Assembly: GCA_030686115.1 (NCBI GenBank)
Contig: CP131612.1
Span: 3,348,001-3,412,000, forward strand
Direction: 5' to 3'
Source of the DNA: Psychrobacter cibarius
Lineage (GTDB): Bacteria; Pseudomonadota; Gammaproteobacteria; Pseudomonadales; Moraxellaceae
Length of the DNA: 64,000 nt
Under the pieces are notes generated by a model that saw nothing but the letters and a program-made list of their open reading frames with translations, was not told the DNA's origin and searched no databases. Shown piece after piece: positions 8,669 through 16,262 of this stretch; within the stretch, counting starts at the first letter, position 1; each line of letters opens with the position of its first letter. Both the position numbers and the translations under genes were made by a program.

Positions 8669-9790
8669 TTATAAATCTACCTTTATTCTAATATATTGAA
8701 AAGTATCATTAAGATCATTAAAGTTGCCGTTTTCTTTCCAGAAGGCGGCGCTATGAGTAACCGCTAAATATAAATAGCCGTCTCTTGCCCAAAATATGTC
8801 TTTTGGCTCCTCCATAGGCATCCAATGCATAAAGCCTGCACCCATGATCGGGATGATGTCTGTTCCCTTAATTCTATACAGCTCTAGATCGGTGTATTGC
8901 TCATATGGGTTGGTATAGGCTGAGATGATATATTTTTTATTGGGCGAGATACGAGGATAATCTATAAACGTCTGCGTCGTCTCACCCGAATTTTTATCAA
9001 TCATCTTATAGTCACCGCTTTCCCAGTAACCTCCACTGACCAAATACTGATTTAACGGGGCAATCTGACCTACGTACTCAAAAATCTGATACCCATCATT
9101 ATCTACATTCTTATCAGTGAACGTTACTACCTTGCCAGCAGTTGGAATAGATATCACCCCATTTCTCTTTTTAATACTTTCATCTTTTGATAAAAAATCA
9201 ACGGCAAGTGGACGTTTTTTCTCAAAAAAAGCCTTATCAATCAGCTCTATTTTCAGGTAGTCGTTAAGTACTTTGCCATTTTCAAAAGACTCGTAATCTT
9301 CGCCGACGGATAGATACGCTAGTATGTTTAAATCTTTGGACGTTAGCGAGGCAGGTATAGTAGAACCCGTTTGCTCTTTTCTCACAAAGACCTTTTCCCA
9401 TTTAACAACGTCTGTCTCTACAATGCCATCATTGTCCTCGTCATACTCTCTACGAATTCTGTCTTGCACCGCATACCAGTCCTTTCTATCTTCAATGACT
9501 TCTAATTTCTCACCAAATGCATAGCTTTTCACCTTTCGAGCAGCGCCGCTTGGTAACTGACGTGCGATTGTCCCATCTTTTGCCGTCACGTAGACTTGCT
9601 TCAATACAGTCGTATCATCGTAGTCAATCTCGATACCATCACGATTGTACTGTGCCAAAAGTGCTGCCGATATGGGTTTGTTTAGATCAATGATGACGTT
9701 TTGACTTGCCACTGCTGAATGATAGCTAAACGTCGTTAGGCATAGAACGATAGAAGAAAAAATGTAAGTAGGTATTTTAAATGAAGACAT
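8669..9790 (-). CDS. Secreted protein with SH3b-like region, unknown function
   Basis: 373 residues with a Sec signal peptide ending near residue 28 (SAVASQ). Residues ~65-130 (VYVTAKDGTIARQLPSG ... GEKLEVIEDRKDWYAV) have the spacing of a bacterial SH3 domain, a fold often used for cell-wall binding. The rest has repeated YISA/YL-type strands and a Trp-rich FMHWMPMEEPKDIFWARDGYLYL segment suggesting a beta-propeller-like or DUF domain that I cannot name. Probably periplasmic. It converges on the lipoprotein gene with only 30 bp between the stops. Confidence 0.6.
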   Translation of the reverse strand: MSSFKIPTYIFSSIVLCLTTFSYHSAVASQNVIIDLNKPISAALLAQYNRDGIEIDYDDTTVLKQVYVTAKDGTIARQLPSGAARKVKSYAFGEKLEVIEDRKDWYAVQDRIRREYDEDNDGIVETDVVKWEKVFVRKEQTGSTIPASLTSKDLNILAYLSVGEDYESFENGKVLNDYLKIELIDKAFFEKKRPLAVDFLSKDESIKKRNGVISIPTAGKVVTFTDKNVDNDGYQIFEYVGQIAPLNQYLVSGGYWESGDYKMIDKNSGETTQTFIDYPRISPNKKYIISAYTNPYEQYTDLELYRIKGTDIIPIMGAGFMHWMPMEEPKDIFWARDGYLYLAVTHSAAFWKENGNFNDLNDTFQYIRIKVDL

Positions 9791-9888
9791 AATATGGTCT
9801 GCTATATATTTTATATTGTGAACTTTACACCATAAAATCCTACTTAAGTTTACTTTTTTGATATCTGAAATAAAATTACTTCGGAATA

Positions 9889-10263
9889 TTAGCGCTGCTT
9901 TAAAAGTTTAGTAGACGGATTGAATGAACTGAATATCTTCGTCCACTTATTCAGCGCATAGAGCACGTAAGGCAGCAGGCACGTATTGATCAAATCGCGG
10001 AGGCTTGCGACCAGCTGTTCGTGGCTTAAGCCAGCCATGCCTGATGCTTCAATCGTATTTCGATTATCTAAATACTCGCCCAATAAAGCAATGCCCGTCA
10101 CGACGACTAGAGCCATGAATGATCTGATGCTTTGGTTTTTAATGATAGGACGCAGCACAAGCAGACACAAAAGATAGATGCCGACGCCGACATAGATATG
10201 TAAGGCGTCTTTGGCAAGGCCAGATACTTCAATAACATTGATTTTAAAAGCGGTAAAATCCAC
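9889..10263 (-). CDS. Small inner-membrane protein, unknown function
   Basis: 124 residues starting with GTG at 10263, preceded by GGAA 7 bp upstream. Three hydrophobic segments are visible (about residues 22-40, 49-66 and 92-107), with GEYLDNR between the second and third. The pattern is loosely VanZ-like, but no diagnostic motif is present. It is a single gene between the SH3b protein and the hisBH operon, with no partner evident. Confidence 0.55.
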   Translation of the reverse strand: MDFTAFKINVIEVSGLAKDALHIYVGVGIYLLCLLVLRPIIKNQSIRSFMALVVVTGIALLGEYLDNRNTIEASGMAGLSHEQLVASLRDLINTCLLPYVLYALNKWTKIFSSFNPSTKLLKQR

Positions 10264-10372
10264 TAGAGTATTCCAAATATAAGCAAGTAGAAAACGACTG
10301 AGAGTATCACTAAACCATGATGGCTAAACTATAATAGCTAAAGAGTGGCAGCTACAAAGTGATGGCTGAGCA

Positions 10373-10407
10373 TAAAAAAGGCAGATTATATAATGGATAA
10401 TCTACCT
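10373..10407 (-). terminator. Rho-independent terminator of hisBH
   Basis: Read on the minus strand: AGGTAGATTAT, a 7-nt loop, ATAATCTGCCT, then six T. The 11-bp stem has one G-T pair. It lies 40 bp beyond the hisH stop. Confidence 0.75.
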
Positions 10408-10446
10408 TCTGCTAAATTAAATATTCACTTCACATTTATCGCCTAC

Positions 10447-11091
10447 TTACACATTCCACTCGACGAAATTCTTCAACAACTGCAAGCCAGCAGTATGACT
10501 TTTTTCTGGGTGAAACTGGGTGGCAAATAAATTGTCTTGGATGACACTGGCACAAAACGGTTGACCATAGTCACATATCGCTGCCACTTGTGAGCTGTTA
10601 GTAGGCTCGCAATAATAGCTATGCACAAAGTAAAAATGCGCGTTGTTTTGAATACCATGCCACAGCGGATGGTCAAAATCCATACCGCTAATGGTGTTCC
10701 AGCCCATGTGTGGCACTTTGATGGTAGCGCCCTGCTTGTCTTTCCACGTAGGGTTGAACGCTTCTACAGTGCCGTTTAAGATACCCAAGCAGTCTGTACC
10801 ACCATTTTCAGCGGACTGCTCAAACAATGCCTGCATGCCCACACAGATGGCCATAACAGGCTTATTAAACACCGCATGGCGTATGACGTCATCAATCCCT
10901 GCTTCATGCATGCCAGCGATACAGTCACGCATCGCACCAACACCGGGGAAGACGATCTTGTCTGCTGCCGCGACGACTTTAGGATCATTGGTAATAGAGA
11001 CATCCGCCCCAACTACCGATAGTGCTTTGCTAGCAGAGTGCAAATTGCCCATGCCGTAATCCAATAGCGCTACTTTGGTTACTTTAGCCAT
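10447..11091 (-). CDS. hisH: Imidazole glycerol phosphate synthase glutaminase subunit
   Basis: 214 residues, normal HisH length. It is a class I glutamine amidotransferase: DYGMGNL at the start, oxyanion region FPGVGAM, nucleophile Cys in [12 protein letters not shown], and the His-Glu pair in [11 protein letters not shown]. HisH hydrolyses glutamine and passes ammonia to HisF, which makes imidazole glycerol phosphate and AICAR in histidine synthesis. hisF is not in the window. The ATG overlaps the hisB stop (TAATG), so the two are translationally coupled. Confidence 0.95.
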   Translation of the reverse strand: MAKVTKVALLDYGMGNLHSASKALSVVGADVSITNDPKVVAAADKIVFPGVGAMRDCIAGMHEAGIDDVIRHAVFNKPVMAICVGMQALFEQSAENGGTDCLGILNGTVEAFNPTWKDKQGATIKVPHMGWNTISGMDFDHPLWHGIQNNAHFYFVHSYYCEPTNSSQVAAICDYGQPFCASVIQDNLFATQFHPEKSHTAGLQLLKNFVEWNV

Positions 11092-11756
11092 TAAAACGCC
11101 TCTTTAGTCGATGGCAGAGTATTGAGTGCACGCTCATCATATTCGCACGCCATACGTAGCGCACGAGCAAACGCTTTAAAGGTAGATTCAATTTGATGAT
11201 GGCTATTTTTGCCTTTTAGATTGTCTAAATGCACCGTCATCCAAGAATGATTGACGAAACCATAAAAGAATTCACTAAACAGGTCAACATCGAAATTACC
11301 GACATGCGAACGGGTAAATGGAATGTCCATGTGTAAACCCGGACGTCCTGATAGATCGACGACAGCGCGGGTCAATGCCTCATCTAGCGGCGCATAAAAG
11401 TGCCCATAACGACGAATGCCCTTTTTATCGCCCAATGCTTTGTTAAATGCTTGTCCAAGGGTAATACCAGTGTCTTCAACGCTATGATGGTCATCGATAA
11501 AGGTATCACCGTTGCATTTAATCTCTAAGTCAAACAAACCGTGACGCTTGATTTGGTCAATCATATGATCCAAAAAAGGTACGCCAGTATCTACAACCCC
11601 TTGACCCGTACCATCAAGATTGACGGTACAAGTCACTTGGGTCTCAGCAGTAATGCGCTCAACGGTCGCAATACGTTCAGGGCGACCATGTAGATTTAGG
11701 TTTTTTGGTGCATTTTGCTCAGGTGTATCAGCAGTCGTCATTGCATTGGCTGTCAT
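11091..11756 (-). CDS. hisB: Imidazoleglycerol-phosphate dehydratase
   Basis: 221 residues, the monofunctional form without the histidinol phosphatase domain found in E. coli. Manganese-binding motifs are present: [10 protein letters not shown] and NSHHQIES, plus [14 protein letters not shown]. It converts imidazole-glycerol-phosphate to imidazole-acetol-phosphate. The first ~25 residues extend beyond the family core; ATG codons 1 and 6 both fit, and the first is kept because GAGAGT precedes it. It is first gene of the hisB-hisH unit. Confidence 0.95.
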   Translation of the reverse strand: MTANAMTTADTPEQNAPKNLNLHGRPERIATVERITAETQVTCTVNLDGTGQGVVDTGVPFLDHMIDQIKRHGLFDLEIKCNGDTFIDDHHSVEDTGITLGQAFNKALGDKKGIRRYGHFYAPLDEALTRAVVDLSGRPGLHMDIPFTRSHVGNFDVDLFSEFFYGFVNHSWMTVHLDNLKGKNSHHQIESTFKAFARALRMACEYDERALNTLPSTKEAF

Positions 11757-12158
11757 GGCTACTCTCTATCAGTTTTTTATCAGTGAAAAGCGGTCAATAA
11801 ATAAGGCAAAACATGTTTAAATATTTTACTAGTGTCTGGGTCAGCGCTAGTAAAAAATGTATTAGAAAATGATATATACAAAAGATATCAAGGTATTAGG
11901 GTTTGTACGTACTAAATATCATCTAGCCTCATCATAGCAAACCCTAACATTTACTGCCACGGCCAAGCGGTAAACCACGCACAAAATTACCTCATTCTGC
12001 TAAAATAGTGTGTTCAGTATTATTAATCATGATTTGCACTGACTTTTAGATATCATATTCTACAGCCTACTTTCTATGACTTTTTGCCGTGTTATAGCTT
12101 TGTGCTGTGTCATACTGCTACTTTATACGATAGAGACTCTCTGTTTATAGGAACTGCT
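11757..12158. other. 402-bp intergenic region with a spaced 10-bp inverted repeat
   Basis: It separates divergent hisB and the PanZ-like gene. A perfect inverted repeat TTAGGGTTTG (11896-11905) and CAAACCCTAA (11938-11947) with a 32-bp spacer is the only clear structure; it could be an operator pair or an RNA stem. TAGGAA (12147-12152) is the ribosome site of the downstream gene. Confidence 0.5.
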
Positions 12159-12581
12159 ATGCCTTTAGAAGCGATCGCCATTAATAGCTTGGATACACCA
12201 CTTATCAAAAAACCTGCTCGTGATAATGAGCTAGCAGAGCGCTTGCAGGCATTGTACGATAGCGATGACGCGCAGCCTGATGGTCTCGAGGTATTAAATA
12301 TCGTTGAGCAAGGCTTCAAACGTGGACAGATCCTATATGTTGGTATGTTCAATGACAAGCCTATCGCTGCGGTTGCCTGTTTTGATGATGGGCAAACCGA
12401 CGCCAAGCGTTTGCAATATTTAACGGTACATCCACAAAATCGCGGTCGCGCGATCGATGCTAAGTTTATCAAACTGGTCTATGATGCTGAGATAAAAAAA
12501 GGTGTGCGTGAGTTTGTCCCTGCCGATGCGGATATCCATCGTATTATGAGCGAGTATGATTTACTGCGTGTTAAAGACTAA
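12159..12581 (+). CDS. PanZ-like acetyl-CoA-sensing GNAT-fold protein
   Basis: 140 residues from the ATG at 12159, chosen because TAGGAA lies 6 bp upstream and the in-frame ATG at 12084 lacks a site. GNAT features: strand ILYVGMFNDKPIAAVACF, then RLQYLTVHPQNRGRAI, the acetyl-CoA-binding loop. PanZ (PanM) proteins bind acetyl-CoA and trigger self-cleavage of aspartate decarboxylase PanD, controlling beta-alanine and CoA supply. The family call comes from size and the HPQNRGR loop. An ordinary small N-acetyltransferase cannot be excluded. It stands alone, upstream of tRNA-Phe. Confidence 0.65.
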   Translation: MPLEAIAINSLDTPLIKKPARDNELAERLQALYDSDDAQPDGLEVLNIVEQGFKRGQILYVGMFNDKPIAAVACFDDGQTDAKRLQYLTVHPQNRGRAIDAKFIKLVYDAEIKKGVREFVPADADIHRIMSEYDLLRVKD

Positions 12582-12703
12582 ATCGAGAGCAGAAACAGTT
12601 AATTTTGCCAATATTTGATTATTTATCGTCTTTTATCTTCTATTATGCAAAAACTACTTGACAGCAACGCCTATATTTAGTTTAATAGCGCCTCAACGAA
12701 GAC

Positions 12704-12779
12704 GGCTCGATAGCTCAGTCGGTAGAGCAACGGATTGAAAATCCGTGTGTCGGCAGTTCGAACCTGCCTCGAGCCACCA
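12704..12779 (+). tRNA. tRNA-Phe (GAA)
   Basis: A 76-nt cloverleaf: acceptor GGCTCGA paired with TCGAGCC, D-arm GCTC...GAGC, anticodon arm ACGGA-TTGAAAA-TCCGT giving anticodon GAA, T-arm GGCAGTTCGAACCTGCC, and an encoded 3' CCA (ACCA end). Confidence 0.97.
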
Positions 12780-12795
12780 TTCGTTTAAGAATTCT

Positions 12796-12831
12796 AAAAA
12801 GCCCCGAACAGCAATGTTCGGGGCTTTTTTT
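12796..12831 (+). terminator. Rho-independent terminator after tRNA-Phe
   Basis: Strong stem GCCCCGAACA / TGTTCGGGGC with loop GCAA, flanked by AAAAA and a run of seven T. It can work in both directions and also ends the convergent gene at 12867. Confidence 0.92.
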
Positions 12832-12866
12832 ATGCCTGTATTCCGTTCTGAAATAAGCCTAATAGC

Positions 12867-13235
12867 TTATGACAAACGTCTTCTTAATAACACCTCGCAA
12901 CGTTCACGCGAGTCTAAGTCATAAACCGTCGCGCGGTAATCGATACCATGACGCCCTTCAAAAAATATCACCCGATCGCCCACTGCTAAAAAACAAGACG
13001 TGCGCGCATCATAAATGAAACCATCAATCACGAACGCCAAATCACGATCTATCTCACGTACCGTATAAGTTTCTCCTTGCGGAATCAACTGCTCAAACCA
13101 TGCGCTATGGGCAACATTTGTGCTTAATACGCTGATGAGTACCATCACCGATATCATAAATATACTTTTTAAAGACATCGTAACAGTCGAGCCAGCTAGA
13201 CTGATTCTATTAAGGATGTTTTTATTAACTGTCAT
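12867..13235 (-). CDS. Small secreted protein, unknown function
   Basis: Up to 122 residues. A signal peptide (MSLKSIFMISVMVLISVLSTNVAHSA) starts at the second in-frame ATG at 13178; the longer form from 13235 has a weak TAGG site. The start is therefore uncertain. The mature part, about 75 residues, is rich in Arg and acidic residues with two Cys (TSCFLAVGD and ERCEVLLRRR), possibly disulfide-linked in the periplasm. The family is not recognised. Confidence 0.55.
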   Translation of the reverse strand: MTVNKNILNRISLAGSTVTMSLKSIFMISVMVLISVLSTNVAHSAWFEQLIPQGETYTVREIDRDLAFVIDGFIYDARTSCFLAVGDRVIFFEGRHGIDYRATVYDLDSRERCEVLLRRRLS

Positions 13236-13411
13236 AACTTTAACCTACTCAGACCTGCTAAATGATTGATTCTATTCGCCATGCTTCTCATGCTAAACGC
13301 TTACTGTCACGGTTGCATAACATTTTTGTGCTGTTTTTTAGACAGCGGCGCTCAGTATACTCGATAGTATTGATAATGATAAATATGACAGATGACGAAT
13401 AGGGAAAAGCG

Positions 13412-13912
13412 ATGAGAGCGTTCGATTACGATTTGGATTATAAAAACCTAGATTTGCGCGCGCAGCCCGAGCTGTATCGGGTCGGTCGCGGCGAGCAAGG
13501 CGTATTATTGGTAGAGCCGTATAAGTCTGAAATCCTGCCACACTGGCGCTTTGCGACCCCTAATATTGCGCTTGAGAGCAGCGAGACAATTTATCAGCTG
13601 TTTTTAGATTATCTGGCGGCCGATGACTTTGTCGGTGCAGATATGGCGCGCAAATTTATTCAAATGGGCTATACCCGCGCCCGTCGTTACGCCAATCACA
13701 AAGGCGGCAAAAAGTATAAAGGTGCTGTTCCCGATGATAAAAAAGGTCAGAGCGGCGCACATGGTCGCGAAGAGTTGCCACGACAAATCGAAGACCCAAT
13801 CAAAGCAGAGTCAGCGCGCATATTTAAACAAAAATGGGACGAGTGTCGTGAGAACGAAGATTATCTAAGAATGAAAAAGGAACATCGCGAACGTTATAAA
13901 GAGGTTGAATAA
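13412..13912 (+). CDS. DUF4385 family protein
   Basis: 166 residues. The sequence FDYDLDYKNLDLRAQPELYRVGRGEQGVL and KFIQMGYTRARRYANHKGG match what I recall of the DUF4385 family, cytoplasmic proteins of unknown role found across proteobacteria. The C-terminal half is very basic (KGGKKYKG, KKEHRERYKE), consistent with nucleic-acid binding, but this is an inference. Single gene with its own spacing on both sides. Confidence 0.7.
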   Translation: MRAFDYDLDYKNLDLRAQPELYRVGRGEQGVLLVEPYKSEILPHWRFATPNIALESSETIYQLFLDYLAADDFVGADMARKFIQMGYTRARRYANHKGGKKYKGAVPDDKKGQSGAHGREELPRQIEDPIKAESARIFKQKWDECRENEDYLRMKKEHRERYKEVE

Positions 13913-14077
13913 GCATAAAACATATCAATAAAACATTACCCTCAGCCTGAAAAGATAGAAACATTTATAATGACAGGCTGTTAAATAATTGAATTCATAA
14001 CTTGCTGTGCTAAGGTAATGAGGGCTTGGAGCTAATACTCCAAAAAAGTATAAAATTGATAGCGTGGGTAAGTAATA

Positions 14078-14779
14078 ATGACTGTAGGTATTAAGCAAAT
14101 TTTGATTTTTGATTTTGATGGCACGCTCATTGATAGTGTGCCAGATTTGGCTGATGCGACCAATGCGATGTTGACCACTCTGGGCAAAGAGACTTACCCT
14201 ATCGAGGCCATACGAAACTGGATAGGTAACGGCTCAAGATTGCTGGTAGAGCGCGCACTAGTAGGTAAGGTAGACGTGTTAGAAGGCGAGTTGACGGTCG
14301 AGGAAGCCAATCACGCAGAGCACCTGTTTTTTGAGGCTTACAAAAATCTCAGTGGTAGCAAAACCGTTGCTTACCCAGATGTCGATAGCGGACTAAAAAA
14401 GCTAAAAGCAGCAGGATTTACGCTGGCCTTAGTGACCAATAAACCGATTCGTTTTGTACCGAAAATATTGCAATTCTTTGGCTGGCAGGACTTATTCAGT
14501 GAAGTATTAGGCGGTGATAGTCTCTCAACTAAAAAGCCTGATCCAGCACCGCTACTGCATGTCTGTAAAGCGTTGAACGTCACTCCAGAACAAGCTGTGA
14601 TGATTGGCGATTCTAGAAACGATATCTTAGCCGGACAAAACGCCAATATGGATACTTTCGGGCTGTCTTATGGCTACAACTACGGACAAGATATCCGTGA
14701 GCTAAACCCTACCGAAGCCTTTGATGATTTTGCGGCATTAATAAAATATATTTTCAAAAATTATAAGATAGACAGCTAA
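14078..14779 (+). CDS. gph: Phosphoglycolate phosphatase
   Basis: 233 residues, HAD superfamily. Motif I DFDGTLIDSVPDL (nucleophile Asp, acid/base Asp), motif II VTNKP, motif III Lys in KKPDPAPLL, and motif IV MIGDSRNDILAGQNA. The SVPDLADATN cap entry is typical of Gph, which removes 2-phosphoglycolate formed during DNA repair and oxidative damage. The stop is 45 bp from the convergent comM fragment. Confidence 0.88.
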   Translation: MTVGIKQILIFDFDGTLIDSVPDLADATNAMLTTLGKETYPIEAIRNWIGNGSRLLVERALVGKVDVLEGELTVEEANHAEHLFFEAYKNLSGSKTVAYPDVDSGLKKLKAAGFTLALVTNKPIRFVPKILQFFGWQDLFSEVLGGDSLSTKKPDPAPLLHVCKALNVTPEQAVMIGDSRNDILAGQNANMDTFGLSYGYNYGQDIRELNPTEAFDDFAALIKYIFKNYKIDS

Positions 14780-14824
14780 AATTTGAACGTTAGAATGATT
14801 CATTTAAGCCATTCTTTGAAATCA

Positions 14825-15471
14825 TTATTTGCTCCGATAGCTCAGCGCCTCAGACACATGAGCGCTTGTAATATCGATACTGTCATCCAAATCAGCAATG
14901 GTACGCGCCACTCTCAATACTCGATGATAACCGCGTGCCGATAAATTCAGACGCTGCTGAGCGAGCTGTAATAGTTGCTGTTCACCCTCTCCTAGTTGGA
15001 TATATTTATCAATCTCGCTAGGGCTAAGCTCATTATTGACCTTTTGTTGCCGCTGCATCTGATGTTTATGTGCGGCAATGACTCGAACGCGCACTTGTTC
15101 GGAGGTTTCGCCAGCTTGAGCATTTTGCAAATCGGCAATTGGCAGCGCAGGTACAGTGATATGCAAATCAATGCGATCAAGCAGTGGACCTGATAGTTTA
15201 TCTTGATAACGTTTAATCTGTTCAGGTCGGCAGCGACAACGCCCTGAGGTATCGCCATCATAGCCGCATGGACATGGATTCATGGCAGCGACCAATTGGA
15301 AATTTGCTGGAAAAGTCATCTGCGAGTTGGCACGGCTAATGGTGATTTGCTTGGCTTCTAATGGCTGACGTAATACCTCAAGCACACTCCGATCAAACTC
15401 TGGCAATTCGTCAAGGAATAATACGCCCTTATTGGCAAGGGTAATTTCACCCGGTTTTGGTCGTGAGCCAC
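14825..15471 (-). pseudogene. comM: comM (yifB), 3' part, cut off by Tn7-like insertion
   Basis: This encodes the C-terminal ~215 residues of a Mg-chelatase-like AAA+ ATPase: KPGEITLANKGVLFLDELPEF (Walker B), zinc-like cluster CPCGYDGDTSGRCRC, LSGPLLDRIDLHI (sensor) and the C-terminal helical domain ending in SEALSYRSK. ComM is the helicase that drives branch migration during natural transformation. The first codons are missing: the reading frame runs into the transposon at 15471/15472 and the other half is at 30898-31833. No start with a ribosome site is evident for this fragment, so it is probably not made. Confidence 0.95.
15467..15471. repeat. Target site duplication GCCAC, left copy
   Basis: GCCAC abuts the TGTCAC terminus of the element. 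The same five bases follow the other end at 30898. Five-base duplications are the rule for Tn7-like elements. Confidence 0.92.
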
Positions 15472-15481
15472 TGTCACTATG

Positions 15482-15609
15482 CTAAATAGATGTCAAAATA
15501 TTGACTTACAATAAGCGATTCAGAGTGTAAAACTACCCAATAGATGTCATAATAAAACCCAATAAGAGACAATATTATATTTCTTATACCCAATAGGTGT
15601 CACATTTTA
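15482..15609 (+). repeat. tnsA-proximal end: four TnsB-type binding repeats
   Basis: Repeats start at 15482 (CTAAATAGATGTCA), 15536 (CCCAATAGATGTCA), 15558 (CCCAATAAGAGACA, most degenerate) and 15589 (CCCAATAGGTGTCA). The consensus CCCAATnnnTGTCA is shared with the other end. The last copy overlaps the tnsA ribosome site AGGTG (15595-15599), so transposase binding could repress its own operon. Confidence 0.85.
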
Positions 15610-16262
15610 TGGAACAAGTCAGGGTTATTAAGCCTACTCGTAGAAGTATGTCTGGGTATTACTGTCATCAAGGTATATCAATACCTTATGAATCTACATT
15701 AGAAAGAGATTTTGTTGTTTTCCAGACTTTTCGTAGCAACGTCATTGAAGTCGTAGCCCAGCCTATAACTATTCCTTTTGAAAAGAATGGAAGGACTTAT
15801 AACTATACTCCTGACTATTTTGTTCAGATAGATAACGATGGGGATCGATACAATCCTGATACTAAATCTCTAATTGTAGAGGTAAAACCTAGAGATGAAT
15901 GGACAAGGCATTGGCGTGACTGGTCAGATAAATGGAAGGCTGCAAGAGAGTACTGCAAAGAGCATGACTATCGTTTCAAAATATACGATGAATCAAGGAT
16001 TCGGCACCAAGGGTTAGCTAATGTAGATCATATCATGCGCTATGAGAGACTGAACTGTTCAAGAGATGATATTGAAACCATTTTAGAGCAAGTAGAAATG
16101 ATGGGTACAACTACCATTGAGTATCTACTAGAAAGGTTCTTTATGGGTGATATATACCGTCCTCAGGGCAGACGCATCATTTATCATCTTATGGCAAATA
16201 AAAGACTAGGTTTTCATCTTTGGGATGAGATTAATGAAAAGACGGAGGTTTGGTATGTATAA
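15609..16262 (+). CDS. tnsA: TnsA-like transposon endonuclease (TniC of AbaR nomenclature)
   Basis: 217 residues from the ATG at 15609, which has AGGTG 9 bp upstream; the GTG at 15597 is in the same frame but lacks a site. PD-(D/E)XK core: ESTLERDFV (early Glu), YTPDYFVQ (Asp), and LIVEVKPRDEW (E-x-K). TnsA cuts the 5' strands at transposon ends, while TnsB cuts the 3' strands, giving clean excision. The N-terminal catalytic and C-terminal winged-helix regions (HIMRYERL ... TTIEYLLERFFMGD) are both present. It overlaps tnsB by 8 bp. Confidence 0.88.
   Translation: MEQVRVIKPTRRSMSGYYCHQGISIPYESTLERDFVVFQTFRSNVIEVVAQPITIPFEKNGRTYNYTPDYFVQIDNDGDRYNPDTKSLIVEVKPRDEWTRHWRDWSDKWKAAREYCKEHDYRFKIYDESRIRHQGLANVDHIMRYERLNCSRDDIETILEQVEMMGTTTIEYLLERFFMGDIYRPQGRRIIYHLMANKRLGFHLWDEINEKTEVWYV

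Noticed and set aside
14825..15406. Separate small Mg-chelatase-like gene
   Set aside because: It lacks a start with a ribosome site and joins the other half perfectly after removing the transposon.
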